Source: an uncultured Holophagaceae bacterium
GTDB taxonomy: Bacteria > Acidobacteriota > Holophagae > Holophagales > Holophagaceae
DNA length: 52,663 nt
Assembly (NCBI GenBank): GCA_903863195.1
Contig: CAIPAY010000122.1
Span: 1 to 52,663, forward strand
Direction of reading: 5' to 3'
This document shows, piece after piece, positions 25,302 through 33,539 of this stretch (positions are counted from its first letter, which is position 1; each line of letters starts with the position of its first letter). The position numbers and the translations under genes were made by a program. The notes beneath the pieces are model-generated. The model ran no database searches. It was not told where the DNA came from and saw only the letters and a program-made list of their open reading frames with translations.

Positions 25302-26801
25302 ATGAGCCATCGTTCGCGTTTCACCCTCACGGCCCTGACGTTGGTCGCTGCGGCGGCCTTCGCTCCCCAGGCGCAGGCCAGTGGTTTCCAGCTCCGGGAG
25401 CAGAGCCCGCTCTCCCTGGGCAACGCGTTCGGTGGCATCAGCGCTGGCGGTGGAGACATCAGCTCCCTCTACTTCAACCCTGCGGTGATGACCCAGTACG
25501 ACGGCATCCAGTTCTCCTCTGGTGGCACCTACATCGGCCTGAGCGCGAGCTTCAAGGACGCCACGGCAACCCGCACACCCGTGATCACGGGACTCGGCTT
25601 CCTCGTCTCGCCCATCACCGGCTCCGCGCTGAGCCCGATCTCGGGTCCCTCCGGCCATGGCAATGCCGCGATCTCGGCGGTGCTCCCCGAGTTCAACATC
25701 ATGTACAGCGTGAGCGATGACCTCAAGATCGGCCTCTCGCTGAACGTGCCCTTCGGCCTCGCTACGGAATACGACGCCAACTGGATCGGCCGCTACCACG
25801 CCCTCAAGACCGACCTCAAGACCATCGACATCAGCCCCAGCATCGCCTACCGGCTGTCCAAGGAGTTCAGCTTTGGCGTGGCCCTGATCGCCCGCCGCGC
25901 CGATGCCGAGCTCTCCAACGGCGTGGACTACGGCACCGCTCTCGCGCTGAAGGTGGGGCCGGCCCTGGCCGCGGCCGGCATGTCCCCGGTCTCGCCCGGC
26001 GCGGGCCAGAACAGCCCCGTGGCCACGGTGGCCATGGGCGCTCCCAGTGCCGCGCTGGGCACGCCCGGCTACGCGATCCCTGGCGCCTGGGATGGCACCG
26101 CCGGCCTCAAGGGTGGCTGCTGGGCCTACGGCTACAAGCTGGGCCTGACCTATGAGCCCTCCAAGAACTTCCGCATGGGCCTGGCCTTCAATGCATCCAT
26201 GTCCATGACCCTCACCGGTGATGCCGAGTTCGCCTACCCCTCCGCCATTCCGGCCACGGACCTCGGGGCCCTTCAGGCTGCGGGCCTCAAGAACGGGAGC
26301 GGCCAGGCTGAGCTGAACCTGCCGGCCACCACGTCCCTGGGCTTCGACTGGAAGGTGAGCCCCACCGTCTCGCTGCAGGGCGAGCTGGCCCGCACGAACT
26401 GGTCCACCTTCAAGGAGCTGCGTGTGCACTTCGCCTCCGGCGCGCCGGACTCCGTCACAGACGAGAGCTGGAAGGACAGCACCTTCTCTTCCCTGGGCCT
26501 CACCTGGAAGAAGAGTGATGCCCTGACCCTGCGCGCGGGTCTGGCCCTGGACACCAGCGCGGTGGACGACAACCACCGCACGCCCCGCATCCCCGACAAC
26601 GACCGCAAGTGGGTCTCCCTCGGCGCCAGCTACAAGCTGACCAAGAAGATGACTGTCGACATCGGCTACAGCCGCCTCTTCATCTCGGATGGCAAGACCC
26701 AGCTCACCGCCGCCAATGACAACATCACCCGCGGCAGCCTCAACGGCACCATCGTGGCCAACATCCACCTGATGGGCGCCGCGCTGCGCTACACCTTCTA
26801 G
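25302..26801 (+). CDS. FadL/OmpP1/TodX-family outer-membrane channel
   Basis: The protein has 499 residues from an ATG with AGGAG 10 bases upstream. A signal peptide (LTALTLVAAAAFAPQAQA) is followed directly by the FadL hatch sequence SGFQLREQSPLSLGNAFGG and YFNPAVM. The remainder is beta-barrel-like with alternating hydrophobic residues and ends in LRYTF, a C-terminal aromatic recognised by the BAM complex. The family imports hydrophobic compounds such as long-chain fatty acids or aromatics. A Gly/Ala/Pro-rich loop (about residues 220-265) looks like an extracellular insertion. The thiolase converging on the same terminator could reflect shared fatty acid metabolism. Confidence 0.9.
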   Translation: MSHRSRFTLTALTLVAAAAFAPQAQASGFQLREQSPLSLGNAFGGISAGGGDISSLYFNPAVMTQYDGIQFSSGGTYIGLSASFKDATATRTPVITGLGFLVSPITGSALSPISGPSGHGNAAISAVLPEFNIMYSVSDDLKIGLSLNVPFGLATEYDANWIGRYHALKTDLKTIDISPSIAYRLSKEFSFGVALIARRADAELSNGVDYGTALALKVGPALAAAGMSPVSPGAGQNSPVATVAMGAPSAALGTPGYAIPGAWDGTAGLKGGCWAYGYKLGLTYEPSKNFRMGLAFNASMSMTLTGDAEFAYPSAIPATDLGALQAAGLKNGSGQAELNLPATTSLGFDWKVSPTVSLQGELARTNWSTFKELRVHFASGAPDSVTDESWKDSTFSSLGLTWKKSDALTLRAGLALDTSAVDDNHRTPRIPDNDRKWVSLGASYKLTKKMTVDIGYSRLFISDGKTQLTAANDNITRGSLNGTIVANIHLMGAALRYTF

Positions 26802-26822
26802 ACCCGCTTCACCCGGTGATGG

Positions 26823-26848
26823 AAAAGGCCCGGCATGCCGGGCCTTTT
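26823..26848. terminator. bidirectional terminator between fadL-like and thiolase genes
   Basis: A 26-base perfect palindrome, AAAAGGCCCGG-CATG-CCGGGCCTTTT, with the A/T ends giving a U-run on either strand. It separates two convergent genes, 21 bases after the channel gene stop and 23 bases after the thiolase stop. Confidence 0.9.
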
Positions 26849-26871
26849 CTGTTGAGTTTAAGGCCGCTGGC

Positions 26872-28044
26872 TCAGACGCGCTCGACGGCCATGGCGATGG
26901 CGTTGCCGCCGCCCAAGCAGAGGGCCGCGACGCCCCGCTGCTGGCCCCGGCGCTCCAGGGCGTTCAGGAGGGTCGCCATCACGCGCGCGCCGCTGGCGCC
27001 GATGGGGTGGCCCAGGGCCACGGCGCCGCCGTGGACGTTGATGCGGTCCGCCGACAGCTGCAGCTCGTTCATGGTGGCGACCAGCTGCACCGCGAAGGCT
27101 TCGTTGATCTCCCAGAGGTCCACGTCCTGGGTGGCCCAGCCCACCTTGGCCAGTAGCTTGCGGATGGCCTCCACGGGGGCCATGAGCACCCACTCCGGGG
27201 CCAGGCCCGCGGTGGCAGTGCCGAGAATCCGCGCCTGGATCTTCAGGCCGTGGGCGTTGGCGTAGTCCTCGGTGGTGACCAGGGCCGCGGCGGCGCCGTC
27301 GTTCACGCTGGGGGCATTCCCGGCAGTGACGGAGCCGTTCTTCTGGAACGCTGGGCGGAGCTTGGCCAGGGACTCGATGGTGGTGTCGGCGCGGGGGCTC
27401 TCGTCCTCGGTGACGATCAGGTCGCCCTTGCGGCCGGGAACAGAGATGGGCACGATCTCCGCCTGGAAGGCTCCGGACTGGATGGCGGCGATGGCCTTGC
27501 GGTGGCTCTCGGCGGCCCAGGCATCCTGCGTCTCGCGGCTGATGGCGTATTTCTCGGCCACGCGCTCACCCGTGAGGCCCATGTGCTGGTCGGTCATGGC
27601 GCACCAGAGCCCGTCGAGGATCATGGCGTCCTTGGCCTCGGTGTGGCCCATGCGGGCACCGGCGCGGAGCTTGGGCATGAGGTAGGGGGCGTTGGACATG
27701 GACTCCATGCCGCCCGCCAGCACCACCTCGTGGTCGCCCAGACGCACGGCGTTGGCGGCGAGCTGGATGGCCTTGAGGCCGCTGCCGCAGACCTTGTTGA
27801 TGGTGAGGGCCGAGCAGGTCTCCGCCAGCCCGCCCCGGAGGGCCGCCTGGCGCGCCGGGGCCTGGCCCACGCCCGCGCCCACCACGTTGCCGAAGATGGC
27901 CTCGGTCGGCGTCGCGCCCGGCACCGCAGCCAGGAGGGCCTTCACCACCTGGGCCGCCAGATCGGGAGCGGCCAGCGGCGCCAGCGCGCCCTGGAACTTG
28001 CCGATGGGGCTGCGGAGGGTGTGCAGGATGACGGCCTGGGACAT
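26872..28044 (-). CDS. acetyl-CoA C-acetyltransferase (thiolase)
   Basis: The 390-residue thiolase condenses or cleaves acyl-CoA units. Active-site residues are present: acyl-accepting Cys86 in [11 protein letters not shown], His346 in [10 protein letters not shown] and Cys376 in [22 protein letters not shown] is the conserved segment before the active Cys. Length and residues fit the biosynthetic/degradative AtoB-PhaA class, but substrate chain length cannot be told. Directly upstream lies a gap with two copies of a 23-base repeat. Confidence 0.93.
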   Translation of the reverse strand: MSQAVILHTLRSPIGKFQGALAPLAAPDLAAQVVKALLAAVPGATPTEAIFGNVVGAGVGQAPARQAALRGGLAETCSALTINKVCGSGLKAIQLAANAVRLGDHEVVLAGGMESMSNAPYLMPKLRAGARMGHTEAKDAMILDGLWCAMTDQHMGLTGERVAEKYAISRETQDAWAAESHRKAIAAIQSGAFQAEIVPISVPGRKGDLIVTEDESPRADTTIESLAKLRPAFQKNGSVTAGNAPSVNDGAAAALVTTEDYANAHGLKIQARILGTATAGLAPEWVLMAPVEAIRKLLAKVGWATQDVDLWEINEAFAVQLVATMNELQLSADRINVHGGAVALGHPIGASGARVMATLLNALERRGQQRGVAALCLGGGNAIAMAVERV

Positions 28045-28063
28045 GGGGGCTCCTTGGGTGGGA

Positions 28064-28138
28064 GGGCTGTCAGCTGTCGGCTGTCAGCTATCAAGGGAAG
28101 GGGGAAGGGGCGGGTGGGCTGTCAGCTTTCGGCTGTCA
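28064..28138. repeat. direct repeat element E (GGGCTGTCAGC words)
   Basis: Two 23-base copies starting GGGCTGTCAGCT (28064-28086 and 28116-28138) differ at one position and are offset by 52 bases. Each is built from CTGTC/GGC words and followed by a purine tract of GGGAAGG type. They occupy the gap between the thiolase start and the DivIVA stop. Confidence 0.75.
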
Positions 28139-28166
28139 AAGGAAAGGGAAGGGAAGGCCGTGGCGG

Positions 28167-28691
28167 CTACTGGTCGGCGGGATCGTCGAGGGCGCTCAGG
28201 TCGAGGTTGTCAAGGTTGAGGGTGGGCGAGGCGGCCACATAGAGGTCCGGGGCCTCCTCCTGCAGGTGCCGGCGGGTGCGGTCCATGAGGGACTCGACCT
28301 CCCGGAGGAACTGGAGGCGCTCCATCTTCAGGCTGCGCAGCTGCACCTGCAGCTCCACCACGTGCTGCTGGGCCTCGCGGATGATCTCATCGGCCTTGAA
28401 CTGGGCCTCGCGGATGATCAGGTCCCGCTCCCGGCTGGCGCCCTCCAGGACGTCCTCGCGGGTGCGCTGGGCCTGCAGCAGGGTCTCCCGGAAGATCCGG
28501 TCCTGATCCTGGTACTGGCGGAGCCGCTCCCGGTTGTCGAGGATCTCCTCCTTGGCCTTCTGGTTCTCAGCGAGGAGCTCCTCCCACTCGCCCGCCACCT
28601 CGTGCAGGAAGGTGCGGACCTCGGACTCCTCCAGGCCCCGGAAGACCTTCTCGAACTCCCGGCGCTGGATGTCGAGCGGGGTGAACTTCAT
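28167..28691 (-). CDS. divIVA: DivIVA-domain coiled-coil protein
   Basis: The protein has 174 residues. The N-terminus MKFTPLDIQRREFEKVFRGLEESEVRTFL is the DivIVA membrane-curvature-binding domain. It is followed by a long coiled coil (about residues 30-145) and an acidic tail. DivIVA proteins organise poles or septa. It lies 37 bases after a YggT-family gene; the YlmG/YggT-DivIVA pairing is a known conserved neighbourhood. AGGTGT lies shortly upstream of the start. Confidence 0.88.
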   Translation of the reverse strand: MKFTPLDIQRREFEKVFRGLEESEVRTFLHEVAGEWEELLAENQKAKEEILDNRERLRQYQDQDRIFRETLLQAQRTREDVLEGASRERDLIIREAQFKADEIIREAQQHVVELQVQLRSLKMERLQFLREVESLMDRTRRHLQEEAPDLYVAASPTLNLDNLDLSALDDPADQ

Positions 28692-28728
28692 GGCACACCT
28701 CCAGGGATTCGGATGGGGGACGGACCGC

Positions 28729-28986
28729 CTAGGAGGTCAGGGCCCGCAGGAAGACCCGCTGGATGAGGCCCAGCAGGAGCACCGCGACCAGGATGTCGAG
28801 GCTGAAGCCGCCGATGGGGGGCACGATCGCCCGGATCGGGTGGAGGATCGGGTCCGTGACGGTGTGGAGCAGGCGGATCCAGCGGTTGCGCGGGTCGATG
28901 GGGAACCAGGACAGGATCGCCACCGCCAGCAGGAGGTAGATGATTGCGTCCAGGGTGTAGTAGGCGATGGCGAAGAGCAGAGGCAT
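28729..28986 (-). CDS. YggT family membrane protein
   Basis: The protein has 85 residues with two membrane helices (IIYLLLAVAILSWF and DILVAVLLLGLIQRVFL) separated by the family signature DPILHPIRAIVPPIGG. YggT/YlmG proteins are associated with division-site or membrane organisation. It forms a unit with DivIVA and is divergent from bshA, with only 50 bases between the starts. Confidence 0.88.
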   Translation of the reverse strand: MPLLFAIAYYTLDAIIYLLLAVAILSWFPIDPRNRWIRLLHTVTDPILHPIRAIVPPIGGFSLDILVAVLLLGLIQRVFLRALTS

Positions 28987-29036
28987 GGGCAGGATCCCGG
29001 GAATCCGATCATGATAACGGGGAGTGAGGCTTCTAC

Positions 29037-30143
29037 ATGCGGATCGGTATTTCCTGCTACAGCACCTTCGGAGGCTCCGGCGTCGTCGCCACGGAGGTGG
29101 GGAAGGCCCTGGCGGCCCGGGGCCACGAGATCCACATCCTCAGCCCCAGCCTGCCCCCCCGGCTGGTGGGCTTCGAGGACCGCATCAACTTCCATGAAGT
29201 CAGGGCTTCACCCTACCCCCTGTTCGAGGATGCCCCCTACTCCATCGCCCTGGGCTCCAAGATGGCCGACGTGGCCGACCACTACGGCCTGGACATCCTC
29301 CACGCCCACTACGCCATCCCCCACGCCATGGCCGCCCTGCTGGCCCGCATGGCCATCCCCCGCCTGAAGGTGGTGACCACCCTCCACGGCACGGACATCA
29401 CCGTGGTCGGCAGCGATCCCAGCTACCTGCCCATGGTCCGCATGGCCATCCGGGAGAGCGACGGCGTCACGGCCGTCTCCGAATACCTGCGCCAGGAAAC
29501 CCTCAGCACCTTCGGCGTGAACCGCGCCATCGACGTCATCGGCAACTTCGTGGAGCCCCCGGGTCCCGAGCACCCGGACTGCCGCGCCTGGCTGGCCCCC
29601 AAGGCCGCCTTCGTGCTCACCCACATCTCCAACTTCCGGCCGGTGAAGCGCGTCCTGGATGTGCTCAAGGTCTTCGAGCTCGTCCGCGCCGAAGTCCCGG
29701 TCCGCCTGGTGATGGTGGGAGACGGCCCGGACCGCCTGGAGGCCGAGGCCTACTGCCGCGACCGCGGCTTTGCCAGCGAGGTGCGCTTCACGGGCAAGCA
29801 GCTGGACATCGGCACGGTACTGAACTGCTCGGACCTCTTCCTGCTGCCCAGCGCCACCGAGAGCTTCGGCCTGGCGGCCCTGGAGGCCATGGGCCACCGC
29901 GTGCCCGTCATCACCAGCCGGGTGGGCGGCCTCCCGGAAGTGGTGCGCCACGGCATCGACGGCTACCTGGAGACCGTGGGCGATGTGGCGGCCATGGCGG
30001 TGGACGCCGTGCGGCTGCTGCGGGACGAGGCGCTGCGCCTGCGCATGGGCGACTCCGCCCGCGAGCGCGCCCTAGACACCTTCGCCGAGGGCCCCATCGT
30101 GGACCAGTACGAGGCCCTGTATCGGCGGGTGCTGGGGCAGTAG
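29037..30143 (+). CDS. bshA: N-acetyl-alpha-D-glucosaminyl L-malate synthase (bacillithiol pathway)
   Basis: The 368-residue GT4 glycosyltransferase joins UDP-GlcNAc and L-malate, the first step of bacillithiol synthesis. BshA-specific stretches are clear: [70 protein letters not shown] and [15 protein letters not shown]. The UDP-sugar-binding Glu region is [18 protein letters not shown] ribosome binding site (GGAGTGAGG) precedes the ATG. Neither bshB nor bshC is in this window. Confidence 0.93.
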   Translation: MRIGISCYSTFGGSGVVATEVGKALAARGHEIHILSPSLPPRLVGFEDRINFHEVRASPYPLFEDAPYSIALGSKMADVADHYGLDILHAHYAIPHAMAALLARMAIPRLKVVTTLHGTDITVVGSDPSYLPMVRMAIRESDGVTAVSEYLRQETLSTFGVNRAIDVIGNFVEPPGPEHPDCRAWLAPKAAFVLTHISNFRPVKRVLDVLKVFELVRAEVPVRLVMVGDGPDRLEAEAYCRDRGFASEVRFTGKQLDIGTVLNCSDLFLLPSATESFGLAALEAMGHRVPVITSRVGGLPEVVRHGIDGYLETVGDVAAMAVDAVRLLRDEALRLRMGDSARERALDTFAEGPIVDQYEALYRRVLGQ

Positions 30144-30198
30144 CATCGGCTTTTCCGCGCCCGGGCGGAGTGGGGGTGCCGGTCCGCGCCCCGGACAG

Positions 30199-30351
30199 TC
30201 AAGCTTCGGACCCCGACCCTGCCGTGTCCGCACGCTGCTCGGCAGCCTGCCGCTGGCAGCTGGGGCAGTGGCCCCGGCAGTCCGGCCCGCAGCCCGCACC
30301 TGGCTGCGTGGGCTGGGGCGGGGCAGGGGGCTTCGCGCCGGGAGGAGCCAT
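30199..30351 (-). CDS. possible 50-residue Cys-rich protein (weakly supported)
   Basis: A short frame opposite the direction of bshA begins MAPPGAKPPAPPQPTQPG and has a four-Cys cluster CGPDCRGHCPSC followed by a polar tail. The ribosome binding site is weak (GGGAT about 10 bases upstream). The clustered cysteines are suggestive of metal binding. It is the only candidate in the 290-base gap between bshA and the next gene. It could be chance. Confidence 0.3.
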   Translation of the reverse strand: MAPPGAKPPAPPQPTQPGAGCGPDCRGHCPSCQRQAAEQRADTAGSGSEA

Positions 30352-30433
30352 GTTCGATCATCCCACGGGCGGCGGGTGTGCGAAGCCCAGGAGAAGGGGC
30401 TACACTCCTCGTCACCTTCCCCGCGAGGCCGCC

Positions 30434-30778
30434 ATGAACCGCTTGCTGCTGATCCTCCTGCTGCTGGGCGCTGCCGCCACCGGTGCCTACTACGCTTCCA
30501 CCGGCCGCCTGCCGTGGACCGCGGTCGCCCCGGAGGAAGCCGAGGTCGCCGCGCTGAAAGAGGAGCTGCAGCTCATCCGCCAGCAGTGGAAGCAGGCCGG
30601 CCGGGCCGGGGCCCTGGGGGTGGACACCAGCAGCATCACCGACGGCCCGCTGGCGAAGCTGGAGCACCTGGAGAAGAGCCTCGCGGAGCTGCTCCCCAAG
30701 CTCAAGACGGTGGAAGCCAAGAATCAGGCCACTCAGCTGCGTCGGGACCTGGCCTCCTTCAAGAGCGAGATGCGCTAA
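30434..30778 (+). CDS. small single-pass membrane protein with coiled coil, unknown
   Basis: The protein has 114 residues. The N-terminus MNRLLLILLLLGAAATGAYYA is a signal anchor or signal peptide. The rest is charged and helical, with heptad-like Leu spacing (AALKEELQLIRQQW; LEHLEKSLAELLPKLKTVEAK), so a periplasmic coiled coil is likely. No family is recognised. The start was chosen by the hydrophobic N-terminus; upstream sequence in frame is non-coding in character. Confidence 0.6.
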   Translation: MNRLLLILLLLGAAATGAYYASTGRLPWTAVAPEEAEVAALKEELQLIRQQWKQAGRAGALGVDTSSITDGPLAKLEHLEKSLAELLPKLKTVEAKNQATQLRRDLASFKSEMR

Positions 30779-30844
30779 GCAATCAAGCGTATGGTGGGCA
30801 AGTTTCAAAGGGCCGAGACTTAGGGCATAGGAGATGCCCCGGTC

Positions 30845-31060
30845 ATGTCAACGCTTACGCTCTCAGAACAACGCAGGCCGCAGGGATCTCTCCGCTTTCT
30901 GTTCATGAACGTGGAAGACCTGGCCCGCATGGCCTGGGGACGCGTCTTTGGGCAGGAAGAGCGCGCCGACGATGCCTTCGTGCCCCACGCGGAGCGGGCC
31001 CTCCAGCCACCGCCGGAGATCTGGCTGCCGCGCTCCTGCAGCAGCCGCCTGGATAGCTAG
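30845..31060 (+). CDS. small hypothetical protein
   Basis: A 71-codon frame with the fairly protein-like stretch MNVEDLARMAWGRVFGQEE, which could itself be the start (ATG at 30905). No good ribosome binding site is seen at either start and no family is recognised. It ends just before the tRNA-end-like repeats. Confidence 0.35.
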   Translation: MSTLTLSEQRRPQGSLRFLFMNVEDLARMAWGRVFGQEERADDAFVPHAERALQPPPEIWLPRSCSSRLDS

Positions 31061-31063
31061 CCG

Positions 31064-31285
31064 CTGCTTCTCGGCGGTTCGAGTCCGCCTCGTGGGCTTC
31101 GATGTGGTGGCGTTCGGCACCAGTCAGTGCCTCGAACCGGCGCGTGGCACCATCCGACTGCAGCGGAGCGGAAGGAGGATAGGACCGCATCGGCGAAGCC
31201 GATGGCGGCCCCGTAGGGGCGAGGGCCGGAGGCCCGAGTCAGGCCCCGGGGCCGCCACTGCTTCTCGGCGGTTCGAGTCCACCTC
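31064..31285 (+). repeat. pair of tRNA-3'-end-like direct repeats flanking a 166-base segment
   Basis: Two 28-base copies (31064-31091 and 31258-31285) differ at one base and both contain GGCGGTTCGAGTCC, a tRNA T-arm; the second continues to ACC TCACCA like an acceptor end. They are on the plus strand, opposite to the intact tRNA-Met beside them. The segment between them contains hairpins, for example CATCGGC-GAA-GCCGATG (31189-31205), and no gene. Such duplicated tRNA ends are what recombination at a tRNA gene leaves behind. Confidence 0.6.
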
Positions 31286-31296
31286 ACCAACTGCTT

Positions 31297-31340
31297 CCAA
31301 CAGAACTGAGGCCGGGCAAGCCCGGCCTCAGTTCTGTTGG
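31297..31340. terminator. long perfect hairpin 3' of tRNA-Met
   Basis: A 21-bp perfect stem (31297-31317 with 31320-31340) around a 2-base centre; the core is ACTGAGGCCGGGC and its complement. The right arm runs into the CCA end of the minus-strand tRNA-Met, and the left arm follows the plus-strand tRNA-end-like copy, so the hairpin is shared by two inward-facing tRNA ends. Confidence 0.75.
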
Positions 31341-31414
31341 TGGCTGGAGGCGGACTCGAACCGCCGACCTGCGGATTATGAGACCGCTGCTCTAACCAGC
31401 TGAGCTACCCAGCC
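31338..31414 (-). tRNA. tRNA-Met (CAU), elongator type
   Basis: Read on the minus strand, this is a 77-base cloverleaf starting GGCTGGGTAGCTCAGCTGG, with anticodon loop CTCATAA, T-loop TTCGAGT and encoded CCA. The acceptor stem GGCTGGG/CCAGCC pairs well. The GGCT start and variable loop fit elongator tRNA-Met; the other CAU tRNA in the window (42994) is the lysidine tRNA-Ile type. Confidence 0.93.
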
Positions 31415-31450
31415 ACGAAGGAACAGTCTAGCGTGGGCGCGGGCCTGGGT

Positions 31451-32113
31451 CTACGCGAGATCGTGCACGAGCACCACGATGAGGCGCTTGGGGCCGTGGA
31501 CGCCGTAGGCGAGGGTCTGCTCGATGTCGGCGGTCTTGCTGGGGCCGGAGATCAGCAGGGCGTTGGGGGGCAGGTTGCGGCCCCAGCCCAGGGCCTTCAC
31601 GGCATGCCAGAGGGAGTCCTGCAGGGTGCTGGCGCGCAGCAGGGCGAGGTGGATGGGCGGCACCAGGGACAGCAGGCGGGGCTCGGCGGGACCGGGCATC
31701 AGCAGCAGGCCGCCGGTCTCGGCGAGGCCGCCCACGGTGCCGGTGAAGCCCGCGGCCACGGTAGTGAAGAGCTCCTCTTTGAAGGCCTCCACGGGACGAT
31801 CGTAGGGCAGCAGCTGGGCGCCCCCGGCGGGCCAGGCGGCAGCCAGGGCAGCGCCGACCTCGCTGGCGGGTCCGAACAGCAGGTTGGGCAGGGTCTCGCG
31901 GTCGCAGAAGGCGCGGACCACGGCGGGCCAGTCCGCAGGCGTGGCATCCAGGAACTCGGTGTGGACCACCTCCATGCCCCGCCGCAGGCGCGCGACGCGC
32001 TCGGCCGGGGACCACTGGCGGCGCGCCATGATGGCGGTGTCCAGCGGGGGCAGGGGACCGTCGCCTCCGCCGGCACGGAGGCGGCCCAGGATCGCGGTGC
32101 GGGCATCAGTCAT
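31451..32113 (-). CDS. lutC: LUD-domain protein, lactate utilization subunit C
   Basis: The 220-residue protein consists of a LUD domain. Characteristic stretches are GTVGGLAETGGLLLMPG, RLLSLVPPIHLALL and ALLISGPSKTADIEQTLAYGVHGPKRLIVV. In LutABC/LldEFG systems this subunit works with an Fe-S LutB and a CCG-domain LutA to oxidise L-lactate to pyruvate. It starts 8 bases inside the lutB stop and is the last gene of the minus-strand lactate run. Confidence 0.92.
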   Translation of the reverse strand: MTDARTAILGRLRAGGGDGPLPPLDTAIMARRQWSPAERVARLRRGMEVVHTEFLDATPADWPAVVRAFCDRETLPNLLFGPASEVGAALAAAWPAGGAQLLPYDRPVEAFKEELFTTVAAGFTGTVGGLAETGGLLLMPGPAEPRLLSLVPPIHLALLRASTLQDSLWHAVKALGWGRNLPPNALLISGPSKTADIEQTLAYGVHGPKRLIVVLVHDLA

Positions 32114-33539
32114 GGGAGCCTCCCTCGGCCCGCATGCGCTCGCTGAGGGAGCGCCGGGCAGGAACCGGTTGGGTGCGGGTGCGGGTCCACTCCCGGAGCA
32201 GCGGAGCGCCCACTGGGAGGGCGCCGCCCAGGCGGGTGGCGAACCAGGTGGCCAGGCGGTAGAGGGTCGGCCGCTTGAGGACCGCGGCCCAGAGGCGCCA
32301 GGTCCAGTCCTCGGAGGCCAGGCGGCCGGTGCCCTTGCCGGCCACCTGGGAGTTGGGGTCGCTGTGGGTGGCTTCCCGGCGCAGGCGCACCAGGATCTCG
32401 GGAATGGGGATCTCCACGGGGCAGACCTCGCCGCAGGCCCCGCAGAGGCTGGAGCCGTGGACCAGGTCGTGGCGGACGCCCACGCCCTCCATCTGCGGCG
32501 TGAGGATCTTGCCGATGGGGCCGGGGTAGACCGCCTCGTAGGCGTGGCCTCCCACGCGGGTGTAGACGGGGCAGTGGTTCATGCAGGCGCCGCAGCGGAT
32601 GCAGCGCAGCGTGGCGCGCAGCTCGGGATCCGCGTAGATGCGGGAGCGGCCATTGTCCAGGATCACCAGGTGGACTTCCTGAGGGCCATCCTTCTCGTCG
32701 GTCCCGCGCGGTCCGGTGATCAGGTTGAAGTAGGTGCTGACGGCCTGGCCCGTGGCCGAGCGCGTGAGGATGGCGTAGAGCGGGGCCACGGACTCCAGGT
32801 CCGCCACCACCTTCTCCAGGCCCATGACGGCGATGTGCAGCGGTGGCACGTGGGTGCTCATGCGGCCGTTGCCTTCGTTCTCCACCAGACAGAGGGTCCC
32901 GGTCTCGGCCACCGCGAAGTTCACGCCGGAGAGGCCCGCGTCGGCCTCCAGGAACTTCTGCCGCAGCACCTTCCGGGCCATGGCCGTGAGCTCGTCCACA
33001 TCCTCGGTGTACTGCGCATCCTTGATCTTCTGGCTGAACTGCCGGGCGATCTGGTCTTTGTTCTTATGGATGGCCGGCATGATGATGTGGCTCGGCGTCT
33101 CCCCGTCGAGCTGGATGATGTACTCGCCCAGGTCGGACTCGATGGCCTCGACGCCGTTGGCCTCCAGGAAGGCGTTGAGGTGCATCTCCTCGGAGACCAT
33201 GCTCTTGCCCTTGACCAGGGTCTTGGCGCCCCGCGCCCGCAGCAGGCCCAGGATCAGCTCGTTGGCCTGCTCGCAGGTCTCGGCCCAGTGCACCTGGATG
33301 CCGTTCTTCGTGCAGCTGGCCTCCAGCTGCTCCAGCAGCTCTGGCAGGCGCAGGAGGCTGCGGGAGCGGATGGCGGTGCTCAGGTCGCGCAGCTCCTGCA
33401 GGTCCCGGGGGTCCGGGAACTGGGCCTGGCGCTTGCTGATGAGGCCATCCATGGCGCGGCGGAAGTTGGCGCGGAGCTGGGGGTCCAGCAGGGCCGCGGC
33501 GGCGGACTCGCGGAAGAGGATCTCGCGCTCAGCGTGCAT
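32106..33539 (-). CDS. lutB: lactate utilization Fe-S protein, subunit B
   Basis: The 477-residue protein has an N-terminal LUD domain (KGKSMVSEEMHLNAFLEANG; AIHKNKDQIARQF; FAVAETGTLCLVENEGNGR) and a ferredoxin-like domain with two [4Fe-4S] motifs, CIRCGACMNHCPVY and CGACGEVCPVEIP. It passes electrons from lactate oxidation. It overlaps lutA by 11 bases and lutC by 8, consistent with a complex assembled from coupled translation. Confidence 0.94.
   Translation of the reverse strand: MHAEREILFRESAAAALLDPQLRANFRRAMDGLISKRQAQFPDPRDLQELRDLSTAIRSRSLLRLPELLEQLEASCTKNGIQVHWAETCEQANELILGLLRARGAKTLVKGKSMVSEEMHLNAFLEANGVEAIESDLGEYIIQLDGETPSHIIMPAIHKNKDQIARQFSQKIKDAQYTEDVDELTAMARKVLRQKFLEADAGLSGVNFAVAETGTLCLVENEGNGRMSTHVPPLHIAVMGLEKVVADLESVAPLYAILTRSATGQAVSTYFNLITGPRGTDEKDGPQEVHLVILDNGRSRIYADPELRATLRCIRCGACMNHCPVYTRVGGHAYEAVYPGPIGKILTPQMEGVGVRHDLVHGSSLCGACGEVCPVEIPIPEILVRLRREATHSDPNSQVAGKGTGRLASEDWTWRLWAAVLKRPTLYRLATWFATRLGGALPVGAPLLREWTRTRTQPVPARRSLSERMRAEGGSHD

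Noticed and set aside
28064..28138. CRISPR array
   Set aside because: Only two copies, no spacer-like unique segments of constant length, no cas genes in the window.
31057..31290. Minus-strand frame of 77 codons starting MVRWTRTAEKQW
   Set aside because: It is read through the tRNA-end-like repeats and hairpins; such frames are a known artefact near tRNA genes.
31064..31414. Integrated genomic island at tRNA-Met
   Set aside because: No integrase or phage genes nearby; the repeats enclose only 166 bases. Kept as an open question about scars, not as an island.
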